Assembly (NCBI RefSeq): GCF_013283795.1
Contig: NZ_JABSOD010000024.1
Location: 1-52,077 of the forward strand
Direction: 5' to 3'
DNA from: Rheinheimera lutimaris
GTDB taxonomy: Bacteria; Pseudomonadota; Gammaproteobacteria; Enterobacterales; Alteromonadaceae
DNA: 52,077 nucleotides
Below the pieces are notes generated by a model, which had not been told where the DNA came from, ran no database searches, and saw nothing but the letters and a program-made list of their open reading frames with translations. A program made the position numbers and the translations under genes. This document shows, one piece after another, positions 37,198 through 46,854 of this stretch. Each line of letters opens with the position of its first letter. Position 1 is the first letter of the stretch.

Positions 37198-38328
37198 ATG
37201 GCGTATCAGGAAGTAAACATCACCGATTTACAGCCGGGAAGCTATGTGGTGCAGGTACTGCAACAAACCGGCGATGTAATCGTAAAACATGCCGGCTGGG
37301 TTCGCACAACACAGGCGGTTGATGTGCTGCGCCAAAAAGGCGTGCGCGTACTGCTGATTGATCCTGATAAAAAACTGCCGGTTAAAACGCCCCCGGCCCC
37401 GGTACCAGAGGCTGCCGCCACTGCAAACGAGCCGCCGGCGCGCAGTTTGTTCAGCACAGAATGGCCCAAAGCAGAAAAAGTATTACAACAAACCGGTAAA
37501 GCGCAGCGCCAGTTACTGGACGCCGTGCGGCTGGAAAAAGCCATAGATCTGAGTTTAATTTATGAAGTCAGTGCCGGTTTGTCAGAGTCAGTTGCCCGCA
37601 ATCAGGATGTTCTGCTGTGCCTGACCCGCATTGCCGAGCAAAGCGATGTCCTGCTGCAACACAGTATCAGCTGCGCCATTTATATGGCCGCTTTCGGCCG
37701 TTACCTTGGCTTACCGCCGCATAAGGTGCAGGCGTTGATCACCGCCGCCCTGCTGCATGATATCGGCAAAACCACTAACTCAGATTATCTTAACGCTGCC
37801 GATCATGTTGCTATAGCCGCCAGTATGGCTGCCCTGCAAAAAACGCCGCATCTGGCCGGCGAAATTTCTCTGTGGATCAGCCAACACTGTGCTTATCTCG
37901 ATGGCAGTGGTTCGCCGAAAATCAGCAGCAAACAAATTGATAAAGGTAGCCGCATGCTGGCTATTGTAAACCATTACGAAAACCTGACTTCACCCCAGCC
38001 GGGCAAGCAGGGGCCATTGAGTGCATCACGCCAGTTGCTCGACCTTACTCCCAATCAGTTAGATGCTGAATTACTGCAACTGTTTATTAAATGTATCGGC
38101 GTGTATCCGCCGGGCTCAGTGGTAAAGCTCAGCAGTGGCCGGCTGGCACTGGTGCTGGAAAACAATCCGAAAAAGCCGGTGCAACCGAAAGTAAAAGTGT
38201 TTTACCACAGCGTACATCAGCACCATATCCCTGCAAAAATGCTCGACCTGGCGCGGCAGCAGGAAGAACAGATCGAAGGCTGCGTTGATTTAAAAAAATT
38301 TGGTTTGGACGTACGCAACTATTTGTAA
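37198..38328 (+). CDS. HD-GYP family protein with degenerate active site
   Basis: A 376-residue protein with an N-terminal DUF3391-like region (about 1-70) and a C-terminal HD-GYP-like domain. HD-GYP enzymes degrade cyclic di-GMP. Here ALLHDIGK is kept, but the HHExxDGxGYP motif is changed to QHCAYLDGSGSP, the segment between these motifs is about 15 residues shorter than in the next gene, and the usual DxYDA is NHYEN. It is therefore probably catalytically inactive and may bind or sense instead. I start at ATG 37198; an in-frame GTG at 37180 is possible. It is a tandem paralogue of the next gene. Confidence 0.8.
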   Translation: MAYQEVNITDLQPGSYVVQVLQQTGDVIVKHAGWVRTTQAVDVLRQKGVRVLLIDPDKKLPVKTPPAPVPEAAATANEPPARSLFSTEWPKAEKVLQQTGKAQRQLLDAVRLEKAIDLSLIYEVSAGLSESVARNQDVLLCLTRIAEQSDVLLQHSISCAIYMAAFGRYLGLPPHKVQALITAALLHDIGKTTNSDYLNAADHVAIAASMAALQKTPHLAGEISLWISQHCAYLDGSGSPKISSKQIDKGSRMLAIVNHYENLTSPQPGKQGPLSASRQLLDLTPNQLDAELLQLFIKCIGVYPPGSVVKLSSGRLALVLENNPKKPVQPKVKVFYHSVHQHHIPAKMLDLARQQEEQIEGCVDLKKFGLDVRNYL

Positions 38329-38425
38329 TGACCCGGTAACCCCCTGCAATTTCCTCTGTTTAACACGGCCCTTGTTTAAGCCGGCGCCAGGCACTAGTAT
38401 CCTATAAATATGTCATTAATAAAGT

Positions 38426-39655
38426 GTGCCTATAGTGAAGACAATTCCCATTGATCAACTGATCTGCGGTATGTTTATTGTCAACATCGCGCAACAGCAA
38501 GCCGGCGCCAGCCTGAATGTAAAGGGGCTGATAAAAGATCCTGCACAAATTGCCCTGCTTAAAAGCAAGGGGGTAACTGCGGTGGTCATTGACCCGGCCA
38601 AACAACAGGTTACCAGCTTAGACGACGGCGACGACGGCGAATTTCGCCATGCCAGGGCCGGTACTGCGCCAACGGTACTGAGCGCCAGACAAAGCACCAA
38701 AAAAACCAGCATGGCACAAGAGCTGGCGCGGGCCGAAAAACTCTATGCCGAAGCCAAAAACCTGCAAAAACGTGCCTTTCGCGATATCAGTAACGGTAAA
38801 ACCATTGATGTTGCCGACTTTCGTAACTGCGCTGACGGTATTATTGACTCGGTATTTCGCAACCAGGATGCCTTATTGTGCATGAGCCGCATTCGCGACA
38901 AAGACGCCTATTTACTTGAGCACTCGGTAAACGTCTCCATTTTGATGAGCATCTTTGCCAAGTATCTCAATATGGAAGAGTCGGTGATTGAGCAACTGGC
39001 TACCGGTGCCTTATTGCATGACATTGGTAAAATTCAGGTGCCGGACGCGGTGTTAAATAAACCCGGCCGGCTTACTGACGAAGAATTTGTAGAAATGCGC
39101 AAGCACGTCGAGTACAGCCGCGATATTTTGCAACAAACCGAAGGTATTTCAGCGATAAGTTTAGATGTGGCCGCAAATCACCACGAACGCCTTGATGGTA
39201 AAGGTTACCCAGCCGGTTTAAGCGGTGAGCAAATATCCTTGTACAGCCGGATGATTGCCATTGTTGATACCTATGATGCCATTACCGCACAACGAGTGTA
39301 TAAAAGCGGCCAAACCAGCGTTAAAGCGCTGAAAATTTTACTCGCCGATAGCCCGCATCATTTCGACCCGGTATTGGTAAAACAGTTTATCAGCGCCATA
39401 GGGATGTACCCGCCCGGCACCCTGGTAAAACTGGATAGCGAGAAACTTGCACTGGTGCTGGAAAACAATCCCGGCAGCCTGACCTGCCCTATTGTTAAAG
39501 TGTTCTACCATGGCACCAAGCGGCACTATTTAACCCCGGTTACGCTGGATTTGACCAACGCGCGTTGCAATGATGCCATTAATACCGCGGTAGACGCACT
39601 GGAATATAAGATTGATCTGAAGAAGTTTTTTAATCAGTTTATGTTAAAAACCTGA
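38426..39655 (+). CDS. HD-GYP domain cyclic-di-GMP phosphodiesterase
   Basis: A 409-residue protein with a DUF3391 N-terminal region (about 1-75) and a full HD-GYP domain (about 155-330): LEHSVNVSILM, LLHDIGKIQVPDAVLNKPG, ANHHERLDGKGYP and AIVDTYDAITA are all intact. It is thus expected to hydrolyse cyclic di-GMP and influence motility or biofilm. Like its upstream neighbour it ends with a YPPGxxVKL...LALVLENNP domain and a KIDLKKF tail. The start is GTG (38426, or 38435 nine bases later), and no strong ribosome site is seen. Confidence 0.88.
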   Translation: MPIVKTIPIDQLICGMFIVNIAQQQAGASLNVKGLIKDPAQIALLKSKGVTAVVIDPAKQQVTSLDDGDDGEFRHARAGTAPTVLSARQSTKKTSMAQELARAEKLYAEAKNLQKRAFRDISNGKTIDVADFRNCADGIIDSVFRNQDALLCMSRIRDKDAYLLEHSVNVSILMSIFAKYLNMEESVIEQLATGALLHDIGKIQVPDAVLNKPGRLTDEEFVEMRKHVEYSRDILQQTEGISAISLDVAANHHERLDGKGYPAGLSGEQISLYSRMIAIVDTYDAITAQRVYKSGQTSVKALKILLADSPHHFDPVLVKQFISAIGMYPPGTLVKLDSEKLALVLENNPGSLTCPIVKVFYHGTKRHYLTPVTLDLTNARCNDAINTAVDALEYKIDLKKFFNQFMLKT

Positions 39656-39665
39656 GCCAACCGGG

Positions 39666-40457
39666 CTAGCTGCCCGGCCATTCTGTCAGCGCTGCCATGC
39701 TGAACAACTGGCTACCCCACTGCAACAGCACAAATTGCGGCGTAATTTCTTTAATACGGATATCTGCCGTTACCCACTGGCCTTCCTGCAGCGTTTTGCC
39801 GTTTACTTTCACCCAACGTTGGCTGGCCGTGGTGGCATAAACATGCGCATCAAAGCGCAGCGGCGGGATCTGCTGCTGCAGTTGCCGCTCAAGGCTATTA
39901 ATATCGCGCGCCGGAGCTGCAGCATTGCGTTGCACGGTATTACTACGCCGGCTGTCTTCGGTAGCCTCTATCGCCGAAGCAAATTTATCCCTCAGCTCTG
40001 CTGATACCTCAGGGTCAACAGCAGGCTCAGGCGTAGCCGCTATTAACGGCTGAGGTTCCGCTGCAGCAGTGCCTGCTGTCACCATCGCCATGGCAGGTTC
40101 ACTGGCCAGCTGCTCCTGCACCACTTGCGGTTGCAGCGGTTGCGGCGTTAGTGCCCGGGTTAATTCGGTAACAACAGCCGGTGCTGTTTTATCTGCTGCC
40201 GCTTTATCTACTACCGCGTCGCCGGCGTGGCTTAATGCCGCCAGAATAGCCTCGGGTTGCGCCGGTATCACTACCTCTGCAGCAGGAGTTACAGTGGGTT
40301 TAACCAGCGGCATTAACAGATAGGCGGCGACGGCGCCGGTTAGCAGCGCCAACAGTAAGGCCAGCGCCAATGCCAGTTTACGCCAAAACGCGCTGCCATC
40401 TGCCACCACCGCTGCGGTTTGATGTTGCTGTTTCAGGGCTTGCATTAAAATTGACAT
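39666..40457 (-). CDS. gspB: GspB-family general secretion pathway protein
   Basis: A 263-residue bitopic inner-membrane protein: short cytoplasmic start (MSILMQALKQQ), a membrane helix (about 25-50), an Ala/Pro-rich periplasmic stretch (about 55-185), and a C-terminal T2SSB domain (about 198-263, with LRFDAHVYATTASQRWVKVNG and EGQWVTADIRIKEI). GspB works with the ATPase GspA to place the type II secretin through the cell wall. I use the ATG at 40457; one nine bases upstream is also in frame. It lies directly after gspA. The rest of the secretion operon is not in the window, as in Aeromonas where exeAB is separate. Confidence 0.82.
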   Translation of the reverse strand: MSILMQALKQQHQTAAVVADGSAFWRKLALALALLLALLTGAVAAYLLMPLVKPTVTPAAEVVIPAQPEAILAALSHAGDAVVDKAAADKTAPAVVTELTRALTPQPLQPQVVQEQLASEPAMAMVTAGTAAAEPQPLIAATPEPAVDPEVSAELRDKFASAIEATEDSRRSNTVQRNAAAPARDINSLERQLQQQIPPLRFDAHVYATTASQRWVKVNGKTLQEGQWVTADIRIKEITPQFVLLQWGSQLFSMAALTEWPGS

Positions 40458-40487
40458 AAAGTTCAAAACCCGGTTAGTGCTGCGTGA

Positions 40488-41411
40488 TTAACTGTGCAGC
40501 AGCGGCATCAACACCACTGCCAGGCTAAAGCCCAGCACTATAGCGCAAAGGCCCAATACAGGCCAGAACCAGCGCGGCGGTGCAACCTTGTTTACCTGCT
40601 CAGACAACGGCAGAATTTCCGCAGCAGCCTGTTGCACTAATTTATGGCTGACGATGGCCTGTTGCTGGCTATAGGCACCAAGCAAGGCGCGATCTGCCAT
40701 CAGATTTAACAGCCGTGGTATACCGCCACTAAGCTGAAACAGCTTTTTTACCGCGGCATCACTAAATACCGGCCGGCTGCAGCCCGCTACCTGCAATCGA
40801 AACTTAAGGTAGTGTTTTACTTCATCCAGGCTAAGCGGCAACAAGTGATAGCGCGCCGTAATGCGCTGCGCTAACTGGCGTAAATCATTACGTTTTAACA
40901 GTTGCTGCAGCTCCGGCTGGCCAATCAAAATCACCTGCAGCAACTTACGGGTATTGGTTTCCAGGTTGGTAAGCAAGCGCAGCTGCTCCAGCACCGCCGG
41001 CTGCAGATGTTGCGCCTCATCAATAATTAACAACGTATGCTTGCCGGCGTCGTGGTTTTTTATTAACCGTGCTTTTATTTTGTCGCCCAACAGCTTTAAG
41101 CTGGCATCGGCTTTTTTGTAACGGATTTTCAGCTCATCGCAAATGGCCGCCAACAGCTCCAGCTCAGATAAGGTCGGGTTTAAGATAAAAGCCACCTCGG
41201 CACTTTCATCCAGCTCCTGCAATAAACAACGCGACACGGTGGTTTTACCGGTTCCCACTTCACCGGTCAGCAGCACAAAGCCCCCGGCCTCCCCCAGACC
41301 ATAACGTAAATGTGCTAACGCCTCGGCATGGCGCGGGCTTAAATACATAAAGTCAGGGTTGGGGGCGATGGAGAACGGGGCACTGGTTAAGCCGAAAAAT
41401 CCGCTGTACAT
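40488..41411 (-). CDS. gspA: ExeA/GspA-type AAA ATPase
   Basis: A 307-residue inner-membrane ATPase. MYSGFFGLTSAPFSIAPNPDFMYLS is the typical ExeA start. Walker A is GEVGTGKTT (about 50-58) and Walker B LLIIDEAQHL (about 129-138). A C-terminal membrane helix (about 275-300) follows the AAA core. The start at 41411 is preferred over one 30 bases upstream because family similarity begins there. With gspB it forms an exeAB-like unit for secretin assembly; MSHA-pilus MshM proteins are close relatives, so a pilus role is the alternative. Divergent from cca. Confidence 0.85.
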   Translation of the reverse strand: MYSGFFGLTSAPFSIAPNPDFMYLSPRHAEALAHLRYGLGEAGGFVLLTGEVGTGKTTVSRCLLQELDESAEVAFILNPTLSELELLAAICDELKIRYKKADASLKLLGDKIKARLIKNHDAGKHTLLIIDEAQHLQPAVLEQLRLLTNLETNTRKLLQVILIGQPELQQLLKRNDLRQLAQRITARYHLLPLSLDEVKHYLKFRLQVAGCSRPVFSDAAVKKLFQLSGGIPRLLNLMADRALLGAYSQQQAIVSHKLVQQAAAEILPLSEQVNKVAPPRWFWPVLGLCAIVLGFSLAVVLMPLLHS

Positions 41412-41478
41412 ACTGCTTCCTGCTGGTGATGGCGCTGCCATTTGTTGCGACCGTGCATTTTGAAAGACGACGGGTATA

Positions 41479-42738
41479 ATGGCAAAAAAATTGGCAACAG
41501 GAAAGCCGGTGCAACGATATCTGGTAGGTGGTGCAGTACGCGACAGTCTTTTGGGCTACCCGTTTCACGAGCGGGATTGGGTGGTGGTGGGCGCAACACC
41601 GCAGCAAATGCTGGATTTGGGCTATCAGCAAGTCGGTAAAGACTTTCCGGTATTTTTGCACCCGCAGACCAAAGAAGAGCACGCGCTGGCCCGTACCGAG
41701 CGTAAAAGCGGCAAAGGCTACACCGGCTTTAGTGTCTATGCCGCAGCGGATGTTACGCTGGAGCAGGATTTATTGCGCCGTGATTTAACCATTAACGCCA
41801 TTGCGCAGGCCGATGACGGCACTTTAGTTGACCCCTTTGGTGGCGTGGCTGATATTAAACAAAAAATTCTGCGTCACGTGTCTGACGCCTTTGCTGAAGA
41901 CCCGCTGCGCGTGCTGCGGGTAGCACGTTTCTATGCCCGCTATGCCCATTTAGGCTTTAGTGTTGCCGCAGATACCCAAGCGCTGATGCGCAGGCTGAGT
42001 GACGAGCTCAGCACTCTGACGCCGGAGCGGGTATGGCAGGAAACGGCCAAAGCGCTTAGCGAGCAAACGCCACAGGCGTATTTTCAACTGTTACGCGATA
42101 CCGCGGCGCTGGCAACACTCATGCCTGAGCTGGATGCACTATGGGGCGTACCGCAACCACCGCAGTGGCACCCGGAAATTGATACCGGCGTGCATATGCT
42201 GATGGTACTGCAGCAAGCCGCGCTGTTATCACCGAGGCTGGATATCCGTTTTGCCGCTCTGGTGCATGACTTAGGCAAAGGCATTACCAGCCCGGAATTG
42301 TGGCCATCACATCATGGTCATGAACATAGCGGTTTGCCGCTGATTCAGCAGCTGTGCGACAGGTTACGGGTACCGAATGACTGTCGCGAGCTGGCATTGC
42401 TGGTGTGTGAATATCACCAATTGGTGCACCGCGCCCGGGAGCTTAAAAGCAGCACAGTATTAAAGCTGTTTGATGCCATTGATATCTGGCGCAAGCCTGA
42501 GCGGCTTAACGACATCTTATTGTGCTGCACGGCTGATTTACGTGGTCGCACCGGTTTTGAGCAGGCAGAGTACCCACAGGCTGCCTATTTGCAGGCACTG
42601 GCCGGCGCAGCGCGGCTGATAAATGCCAAAGAGTTAGTGGCACAGGGCTTAACAGGTGAAGCGATAAAACATGGCCTGCAGCGTGGCCGCCTGTCGGCAA
42701 TTAAGGCGGCTAAGCTGCAATGGCAAGCAAAAAATTAA
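41479..42738 (+). CDS. cca: Multifunctional CCA-adding enzyme
   Basis: Class II tRNA nucleotidyltransferase that adds or repairs 3'-CCA. The 419-residue protein shows [13 protein letters not shown] (about 14-26), RDWVVVG (about 32-38), the [10 protein letters not shown] and [12 protein letters not shown] blocks, and an HD phosphohydrolase domain (LVHDLGKG near 263), which makes it the long, multifunctional gammaproteobacterial type. The ATG at 41479 overlaps a promoter-like GGGTATAAT. Its last four bases overlap the end of the convergent uppP. In E. coli cca is also followed by bacA (uppP). Confidence 0.95.
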   Translation: MAKKLATGKPVQRYLVGGAVRDSLLGYPFHERDWVVVGATPQQMLDLGYQQVGKDFPVFLHPQTKEEHALARTERKSGKGYTGFSVYAAADVTLEQDLLRRDLTINAIAQADDGTLVDPFGGVADIKQKILRHVSDAFAEDPLRVLRVARFYARYAHLGFSVAADTQALMRRLSDELSTLTPERVWQETAKALSEQTPQAYFQLLRDTAALATLMPELDALWGVPQPPQWHPEIDTGVHMLMVLQQAALLSPRLDIRFAALVHDLGKGITSPELWPSHHGHEHSGLPLIQQLCDRLRVPNDCRELALLVCEYHQLVHRARELKSSTVLKLFDAIDIWRKPERLNDILLCCTADLRGRTGFEQAEYPQAAYLQALAGAARLINAKELVAQGLTGEAIKHGLQRGRLSAIKAAKLQWQAKN

Positions 42739-43538
42739 GCGGCACTACCCAGCACTGCCAGCAGTACTACACCCAATAACAAGCGGTAGATAACAAACGG
42801 CAACATGCCCATGCGCTCTATGACTTTTAAAAACAAATGAATACAAATAAAGGCGCTGACAAAAGACAAACCGGTTCCCAGCAAGATCGCCGTTATATCG
42901 TAATGGGTAGGCTCTGCCAGTAACTTGCTGCCCTGATAGCCACCGCTTAATATGATAATCGGGATAGACAGTAAAAAAGAGAACCGTGCCGCACTGACTC
43001 TGTCCAGCCCCAGCATCAGCGCGGCAGTCATGGTAATACCTGAGCGTGAAGTGCCGGGAATAAGCGCAACAGCCTGGGCTATACCAATCAACAACGCTTG
43101 TTTCCAGCTTAGCTGTTCCATGCTTTGCACTTGTTTTGCCGTAGCATCTGCCAGCCACAACGCCAAACCAAATACGATGGTCGTGATAGCAATAACATAA
43201 GGCGAGCGCAGGAAGGTTTCTATCAAATCAGCTGCCAGTAAGCCGGCTAAACCAGCCGGAATGGTAGCTAATATCACCCACCAGGCCAGTTTACTCCCGG
43301 TGCTGTGTTTGCCACCCAGGCTTTGAAACCAGCCCACCGTTAACTGGCCGATATCACGGCGGAAATACAGCATTACGGCTAATAAGGTGCCGACATGCAC
43401 AGCAACATCAAACACCAGCCCCTGATCCTGCCAGCCAAATACGGCAGAGGGCAAAATAAGATGAGCAGAGGACGAAATAGGTAAAAACTCGGTAAGACCT
43501 TGAATAATAGCTAAAATAATCACTTCCACTGTACTCAC
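42735..43538 (-). CDS. uppP: Undecaprenyl-diphosphatase UppP (BacA)
   Basis: Polytopic inner-membrane phosphatase that recycles the C55 lipid carrier and gives bacitracin tolerance. The 267-residue protein shows the two signatures: [16 protein letters not shown] (about 14-29) and [17 protein letters not shown] (about 160-176). It overlaps the folK stop by 4 bases, so it is read from the folB-folK-uppP unit, and its 3' end overlaps convergent cca by four bases. Confidence 0.95.
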   Translation of the reverse strand: MSTVEVIILAIIQGLTEFLPISSSAHLILPSAVFGWQDQGLVFDVAVHVGTLLAVMLYFRRDIGQLTVGWFQSLGGKHSTGSKLAWWVILATIPAGLAGLLAADLIETFLRSPYVIAITTIVFGLALWLADATAKQVQSMEQLSWKQALLIGIAQAVALIPGTSRSGITMTAALMLGLDRVSAARFSFLLSIPIIILSGGYQGSKLLAEPTHYDITAILLGTGLSFVSAFICIHLFLKVIERMGMLPFVIYRLLLGVVLLAVLGSAA

Positions 43539-44029
43539 TGCTTATCACTCCAGTTAAATGGCACCGGCCATAGTTTTTGTCGTTTATCATAGTTTTGCCA
43601 CAAGCGGGCATAGCTTTGCCCGCTGCCCGGATGCAGCACATCCGGCGCTAATTCGGCCAGCGGCCACAATACAAAGGCGTTTTCGGTTATTTCCTGCCGC
43701 GGCAGAATGACAGGGCTATCGCATATTACGTCATCATAGGTCAGCAGGTCTAAATCCAGCGTGCGGCCGCAAAACTTCTCTGCACCGCGCACTCTGCCAA
43801 ACTTATCTTCAATCTGTTTTAACAGCGCCACGCACTGCGCAATGCTTAAATCGGTGTCGGCCGCGGCCACCATATTGTAAAACGCATCACCACTAAAACC
43901 GACCGCCTCGCTTTCATACACGGATGACAGTTGCACCGCAGCAAAATGCTGTTGTAAGGCGTGTACGCCGGCACGAACATAGTATTCACGCTCGATATTG
44001 CTGCCAATGCTGATATAAATACGCGCCAT
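43535..44029 (-). CDS. folK: 6-hydroxymethyl-7,8-dihydropterin pyrophosphokinase
   Basis: Transfers pyrophosphate from ATP to the pterin in folate synthesis. The 164-residue protein begins [14 protein letters not shown] and holds the signature R-T-L-D-L-D ([13 protein letters not shown], near residue 88) and [21 protein letters not shown]. It overlaps folB by one base and uppP by four, so the three genes are coupled. Confidence 0.93.
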   Translation of the reverse strand: MARIYISIGSNIEREYYVRAGVHALQQHFAAVQLSSVYESEAVGFSGDAFYNMVAAADTDLSIAQCVALLKQIEDKFGRVRGAEKFCGRTLDLDLLTYDDVICDSPVILPRQEITENAFVLWPLAELAPDVLHPGSGQSYARLWQNYDKRQKLWPVPFNWSDKQ

Positions 44030-44382
44030 CAGCTGCGGCTCCTGACAATATGTACACCCACAGTTTGCGCTTGTTTCACCGCGCCGGGCTTACTTACTGT
44101 CACTTCCACTTTAGTGGTGGCAAACTCACTCAGCAGCAGTTGCGCAACCCGCTCGGCCACGGTTTCAATTAGCTCTATCGGCGCAGCAGTAATAAGCTGA
44201 GTGACTTTTTCAGCAATAACCGCGTAATCCAGCGTTAATTTAATATCATCTGATGCGGCCGCACTGCGTTGATCTGCCGTTAGCGCCAGATCGAGAAATA
44301 AGCTTTGCGTTATCGCCTTTTCCCACTCATAGACCCCAATTACGGTATCAACTTGTAGCTGTTTTATAAAAACTATGTCCAT
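44029..44382 (-). CDS. folB: Dihydroneopterin aldolase
   Basis: Splits dihydroneopterin to 6-hydroxymethyl-dihydropterin and glycolaldehyde, the step before FolK. The 117-residue protein has VIGVYEWEKAITQSLFLDL (about 14-32) and the substrate region LTLDYAVIAEKV and IELIETVAERVAQLLL. It is the first gene of folB-folK-uppP and diverges from plsY. Confidence 0.93.
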   Translation of the reverse strand: MDIVFIKQLQVDTVIGVYEWEKAITQSLFLDLALTADQRSAAASDDIKLTLDYAVIAEKVTQLITAAPIELIETVAERVAQLLLSEFATTKVEVTVSKPGAVKQAQTVGVHIVRSRS

Positions 44383-44520
44383 TCAGTTACATCCGCATTG
44401 CGTTATTTCTCGTATCAGGTAGGCTGGTCGGATAGGCAAAACTGCGAAAACCCTATATTCTGCAGGCGCTACGCCGGGATGCAATCTTAACGTAAAAACT
44501 GGTGCTGAGGAACCGCCTTA

Positions 44521-45126
44521 ATGACCCCGCTGATTGGAATTATGATGTTGGCTGCCTATTTGTTAGGCTCCGTTTCGTCGGCAGTGCTGGTCAGCAAGCT
44601 GTTTCGCTTACCCGACCCCCGCCTACACGGCTCCGGCAACCCGGGCGCCACCAACGTATTACGCCTGGGCGGTAAACTACCGGCCATTTTGGTACTGCTG
44701 TTTGATATCTTAAAGGGCACCATTCCGGTGTGGGGGTCTTACTTTCTTAAAATTGAGCCGCTGTTTCTCGGCTTAATTGCTATCTGTGCCTGTGTCGGTC
44801 ATATTTTCCCGCTGTTTTTTGGTTTTAAAGGCGGCAAAGCGGTGGCAACGGCCTTTGGTGCCATGATGCCCATCGGGCTGGATTTAGCCGGTTTGCTGAT
44901 CGCCAGTTGGCTGATTATCGTGGCCCTCAGCGGTTACTCCTCGTTGGCGGCTATTTTAACCGTTACCTTAGCACCGCTGTTTACCTGGTTTATAAAACCG
45001 CTGTATACCATACCGGTGCTGATGCTGAGTATTCTGATTATTGTGCGCCACCGCGAGAATATCGTTAGGCTGTGGCGCGGCAAAGAAAGCAAAGTGTGGG
45101 ATAAAAGCAAACGAATTCGGGAGTGA
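44521..45126 (+). CDS. plsY: Glycerol-3-phosphate acyltransferase PlsY
   Basis: Inner-membrane enzyme that makes lysophosphatidic acid from acyl-phosphate and glycerol 3-phosphate. The 201-residue protein has about five membrane helices and the three family motifs: [19 protein letters not shown] with [13 protein letters not shown] (about 16-46), [18 protein letters not shown] (about 97-114), and the C-terminal [21 protein letters not shown] precedes the ATG. Together with the window's plsC it supplies the first two acylations of phospholipid synthesis. Confidence 0.95.
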   Translation: MTPLIGIMMLAAYLLGSVSSAVLVSKLFRLPDPRLHGSGNPGATNVLRLGGKLPAILVLLFDILKGTIPVWGSYFLKIEPLFLGLIAICACVGHIFPLFFGFKGGKAVATAFGAMMPIGLDLAGLLIASWLIIVALSGYSSLAAILTVTLAPLFTWFIKPLYTIPVLMLSILIIVRHRENIVRLWRGKESKVWDKSKRIRE

Positions 45127-45271
45127 ACAGCAGCTTCGGCTGTGCTTTCGGTTGCAACTCCCACTCTGGCTCGCCACAGCAACTCGCCCTACTGCCTACG
45201 GCAGGGCTCAGACACTCTGTGGCGCCCAAATCGGGATTCCAACCTTCAGTCCAAACTACTGACTTATCAAA
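45127..45271. other. Palindrome-rich gap between convergent plsY and tsaD
   Basis: This 145-bp gap holds a UUCG-loop hairpin just after plsY (near 45127-45143), then CGCCACAG (45172-45179) pairing with CTGTGGCG (45217-45224) around an inner hairpin CTGCC/GGCAG (45192-45204). No gene or clear T run is seen. It probably ends transcription from both sides or is a decayed repeat. Confidence 0.4.
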
Positions 45272-46285
45272 TTAGACCGCCGGCAAGTCCTGCATTGGCC
45301 AGCGCGGTGTTACGCCGATAGTTAAATCCTGCTGCTGCCCGGCCGCTAAACGGTAATACCCCGCCAGCGCTATCATGGCGCCATTGTCGGTGCAAAACTC
45401 TTTGCGCGGATAAAACACTTCGCCACCATGGCGCTTAAGTAACTGCGCTAACTGCTCACGCAGCGACGTATTAGCACTAACACCACCGGCGATCACCAGA
45501 CGTTTGTAGCCGGTTTGCTGCAGCGCGCGCTCACATTTAATCACCAGGGTATCTACCACAGCCTGCTGAAACGAGGCTGCAATATCGGCTTGTACCTGCG
45601 TACCGCTGCCCTCTTTGGCTATGACATTCGCCGCAGAGGTTTTTAAACCGCTAAAGCTGAAATCCAGCCCGGGCCGGTCAGTCATTGGCCGCGGAAACTT
45701 GTACTTTTTACTGTCGCCCTGGGTCGCCAATTTTGCCAGTAAGGGGCCGCCGGGATAATCCAGCCCCATGAGTTTGGCGGTTTTATCAAAGGCCTCACCG
45801 GCAGCGTCATCAATAGACTCGCCTAGCAGCTCATAGCGGCCAATACCTTCGACGCCCACTAACTGAGTGTGGCCACCCGAGACCAACAGCGCTAAAAACG
45901 GAAACTGCGGCGGGTTGGCTTCCAGCATCGGCGCCAGCAAATGGCCTTCCATATGATGTACTGCCAGCGCCGGTTTATTCCACGCCATAGCCAAAGACCG
46001 GCCAATAGCTGCGCCAACCAACAAAGCGCCGGCTAAACCCGGCCCGGCAGTATAGGCCACGCCATCAATATCGGCCGGCTGGCAGTTAGCTTCGCGCAGC
46101 GCTTGTTTAATCAGCGGTATGGTTTTGCGGATATGGTCGCGCGAGGCAAGCTCCGGCACTACACCGCCGTAATCGGCATGTAACGGGATCTGGCTGTACA
46201 GGACATGGCTTAACAAACCCAGCTTGTCGTCATACACGGCAATACCGGTTTCATCGCAGGATGTTTCTATACCTAAAACTCGCAT
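45272..46285 (-). CDS. tsaD: tRNA N6-threonylcarbamoyladenosine transferase subunit TsaD
   Basis: Catalytic subunit, with TsaB and TsaE, of the enzyme that makes t6A37 in ANN-reading tRNAs, including tRNA-Ile. The 337-residue protein starts [19 protein letters not shown], has the metal-binding HMEGH motif (about 111-115) and [11 protein letters not shown], and ends normally. It diverges from rpsU, the gammaproteobacterial arrangement. Confidence 0.97.
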   Translation of the reverse strand: MRVLGIETSCDETGIAVYDDKLGLLSHVLYSQIPLHADYGGVVPELASRDHIRKTIPLIKQALREANCQPADIDGVAYTAGPGLAGALLVGAAIGRSLAMAWNKPALAVHHMEGHLLAPMLEANPPQFPFLALLVSGGHTQLVGVEGIGRYELLGESIDDAAGEAFDKTAKLMGLDYPGGPLLAKLATQGDSKKYKFPRPMTDRPGLDFSFSGLKTSAANVIAKEGSGTQVQADIAASFQQAVVDTLVIKCERALQQTGYKRLVIAGGVSANTSLREQLAQLLKRHGGEVFYPRKEFCTDNGAMIALAGYYRLAAGQQQDLTIGVTPRWPMQDLPAV

Positions 46286-46372
46286 CTGTGTCTCAATTCC
46301 GCTAAAATGGCCGCCATTGTACCGGCTCAGTTCATTCAGAGCCAGAGGATCGGATTTAGATCGCAGAACTGC

Positions 46373-46402
46373 TTTACATCGCCCTGTCTTTTTGCGTAAA
46401 AT
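46373..46402 (+). promoter_or_regulatory. Promoter of the rpsU-dnaG-rpoD operon
   Basis: TTTACA (46373-46378), 18 bases, TAAAAT (46397-46402). It would give a leader of about 55 nt before rpsU. Confidence 0.6.
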
Positions 46403-46422
46403 GCCGCACCATTTTTAATCGT

Positions 46423-46443
46423 ATTGGTTCACAGATAACCAAT
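46423..46443 (+). promoter_or_regulatory. Stem-loop in the rpsU leader
   Basis: A perfect 7-bp stem ATTGGTT/AACCAAT with a 7-nt loop lies in the leader, about 10 bases before a very strong ribosome site (GAGGTGA). It could stabilise the RNA or take part in S21 autoregulation, but I know of no matching described element. Confidence 0.4.
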
Positions 46444-46465
46444 TTGGCCCTGAGGTGAGAATTTA

Positions 46466-46681
46466 ATGCCTGTTGTTAAAGTAAAAGAAAACGAACCGTT
46501 TGACGTAGCATTACGTCGTTTCAAGCGCTCATGCGAAAAAGCTGGTGTATTAGCTGACGTTCGCGCTAAAGAATTCTACGAGAAGCCAACCTGGATCCGT
46601 AAGCGTAAAAAAGCAGCAGCTGTTAAGCGTCATGCTAAGAAGCTGTCTCGCGAAAACGCACGTCGCATCAAGCTGTACTAA
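46466..46681 (+). CDS. rpsU: 30S ribosomal protein S21
   Basis: Small basic protein of the 30S platform, involved in initiation at natural mRNAs. The 71-residue sequence [20 protein letters not shown] ... ENARRIKLY is typical. It is the first gene of the macromolecular-synthesis operon rpsU-dnaG-rpoD and has an excellent GAGGTGA ribosome site. Codon use is highly biased, as expected for a ribosomal gene. Confidence 0.98.
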   Translation: MPVVKVKENEPFDVALRRFKRSCEKAGVLADVRAKEFYEKPTWIRKRKKAAAVKRHAKKLSRENARRIKLY

Positions 46682-46800
46682 GCCTAACCGGCTGTTAGTA
46701 CCCGCTTAGCGACACCGGTGCTGTCTGCTGTGCACACTACGCCAGCAATGCTAATAGCAAAGAGCAGCCCGATGTAACAGCGCAAAGTCGACATCTGCAT

Positions 46801-46831
46801 ACCGTGCCCGCAAGGCACGGTTTGTCTTTTT
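46801..46831 (+). terminator. Internal terminator between rpsU and dnaG
   Basis: ACCGTGCC/GGCACGGT with loop CGCAA, then TTGTCTTTTT. It lies within the 173-bp rpsU-dnaG gap and, as the E. coli operon does with its internal terminator, should lower primase expression relative to S21. Confidence 0.88.
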
Positions 46832-46854
46832 CTGAATAACGCCGAAGGAAAAAG

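Noticed and set aside
45127..45271. Integron attC site or cassette remnant
   Set aside because: The palindromes lack the attC core GTTRRRY and matching R/L boxes.
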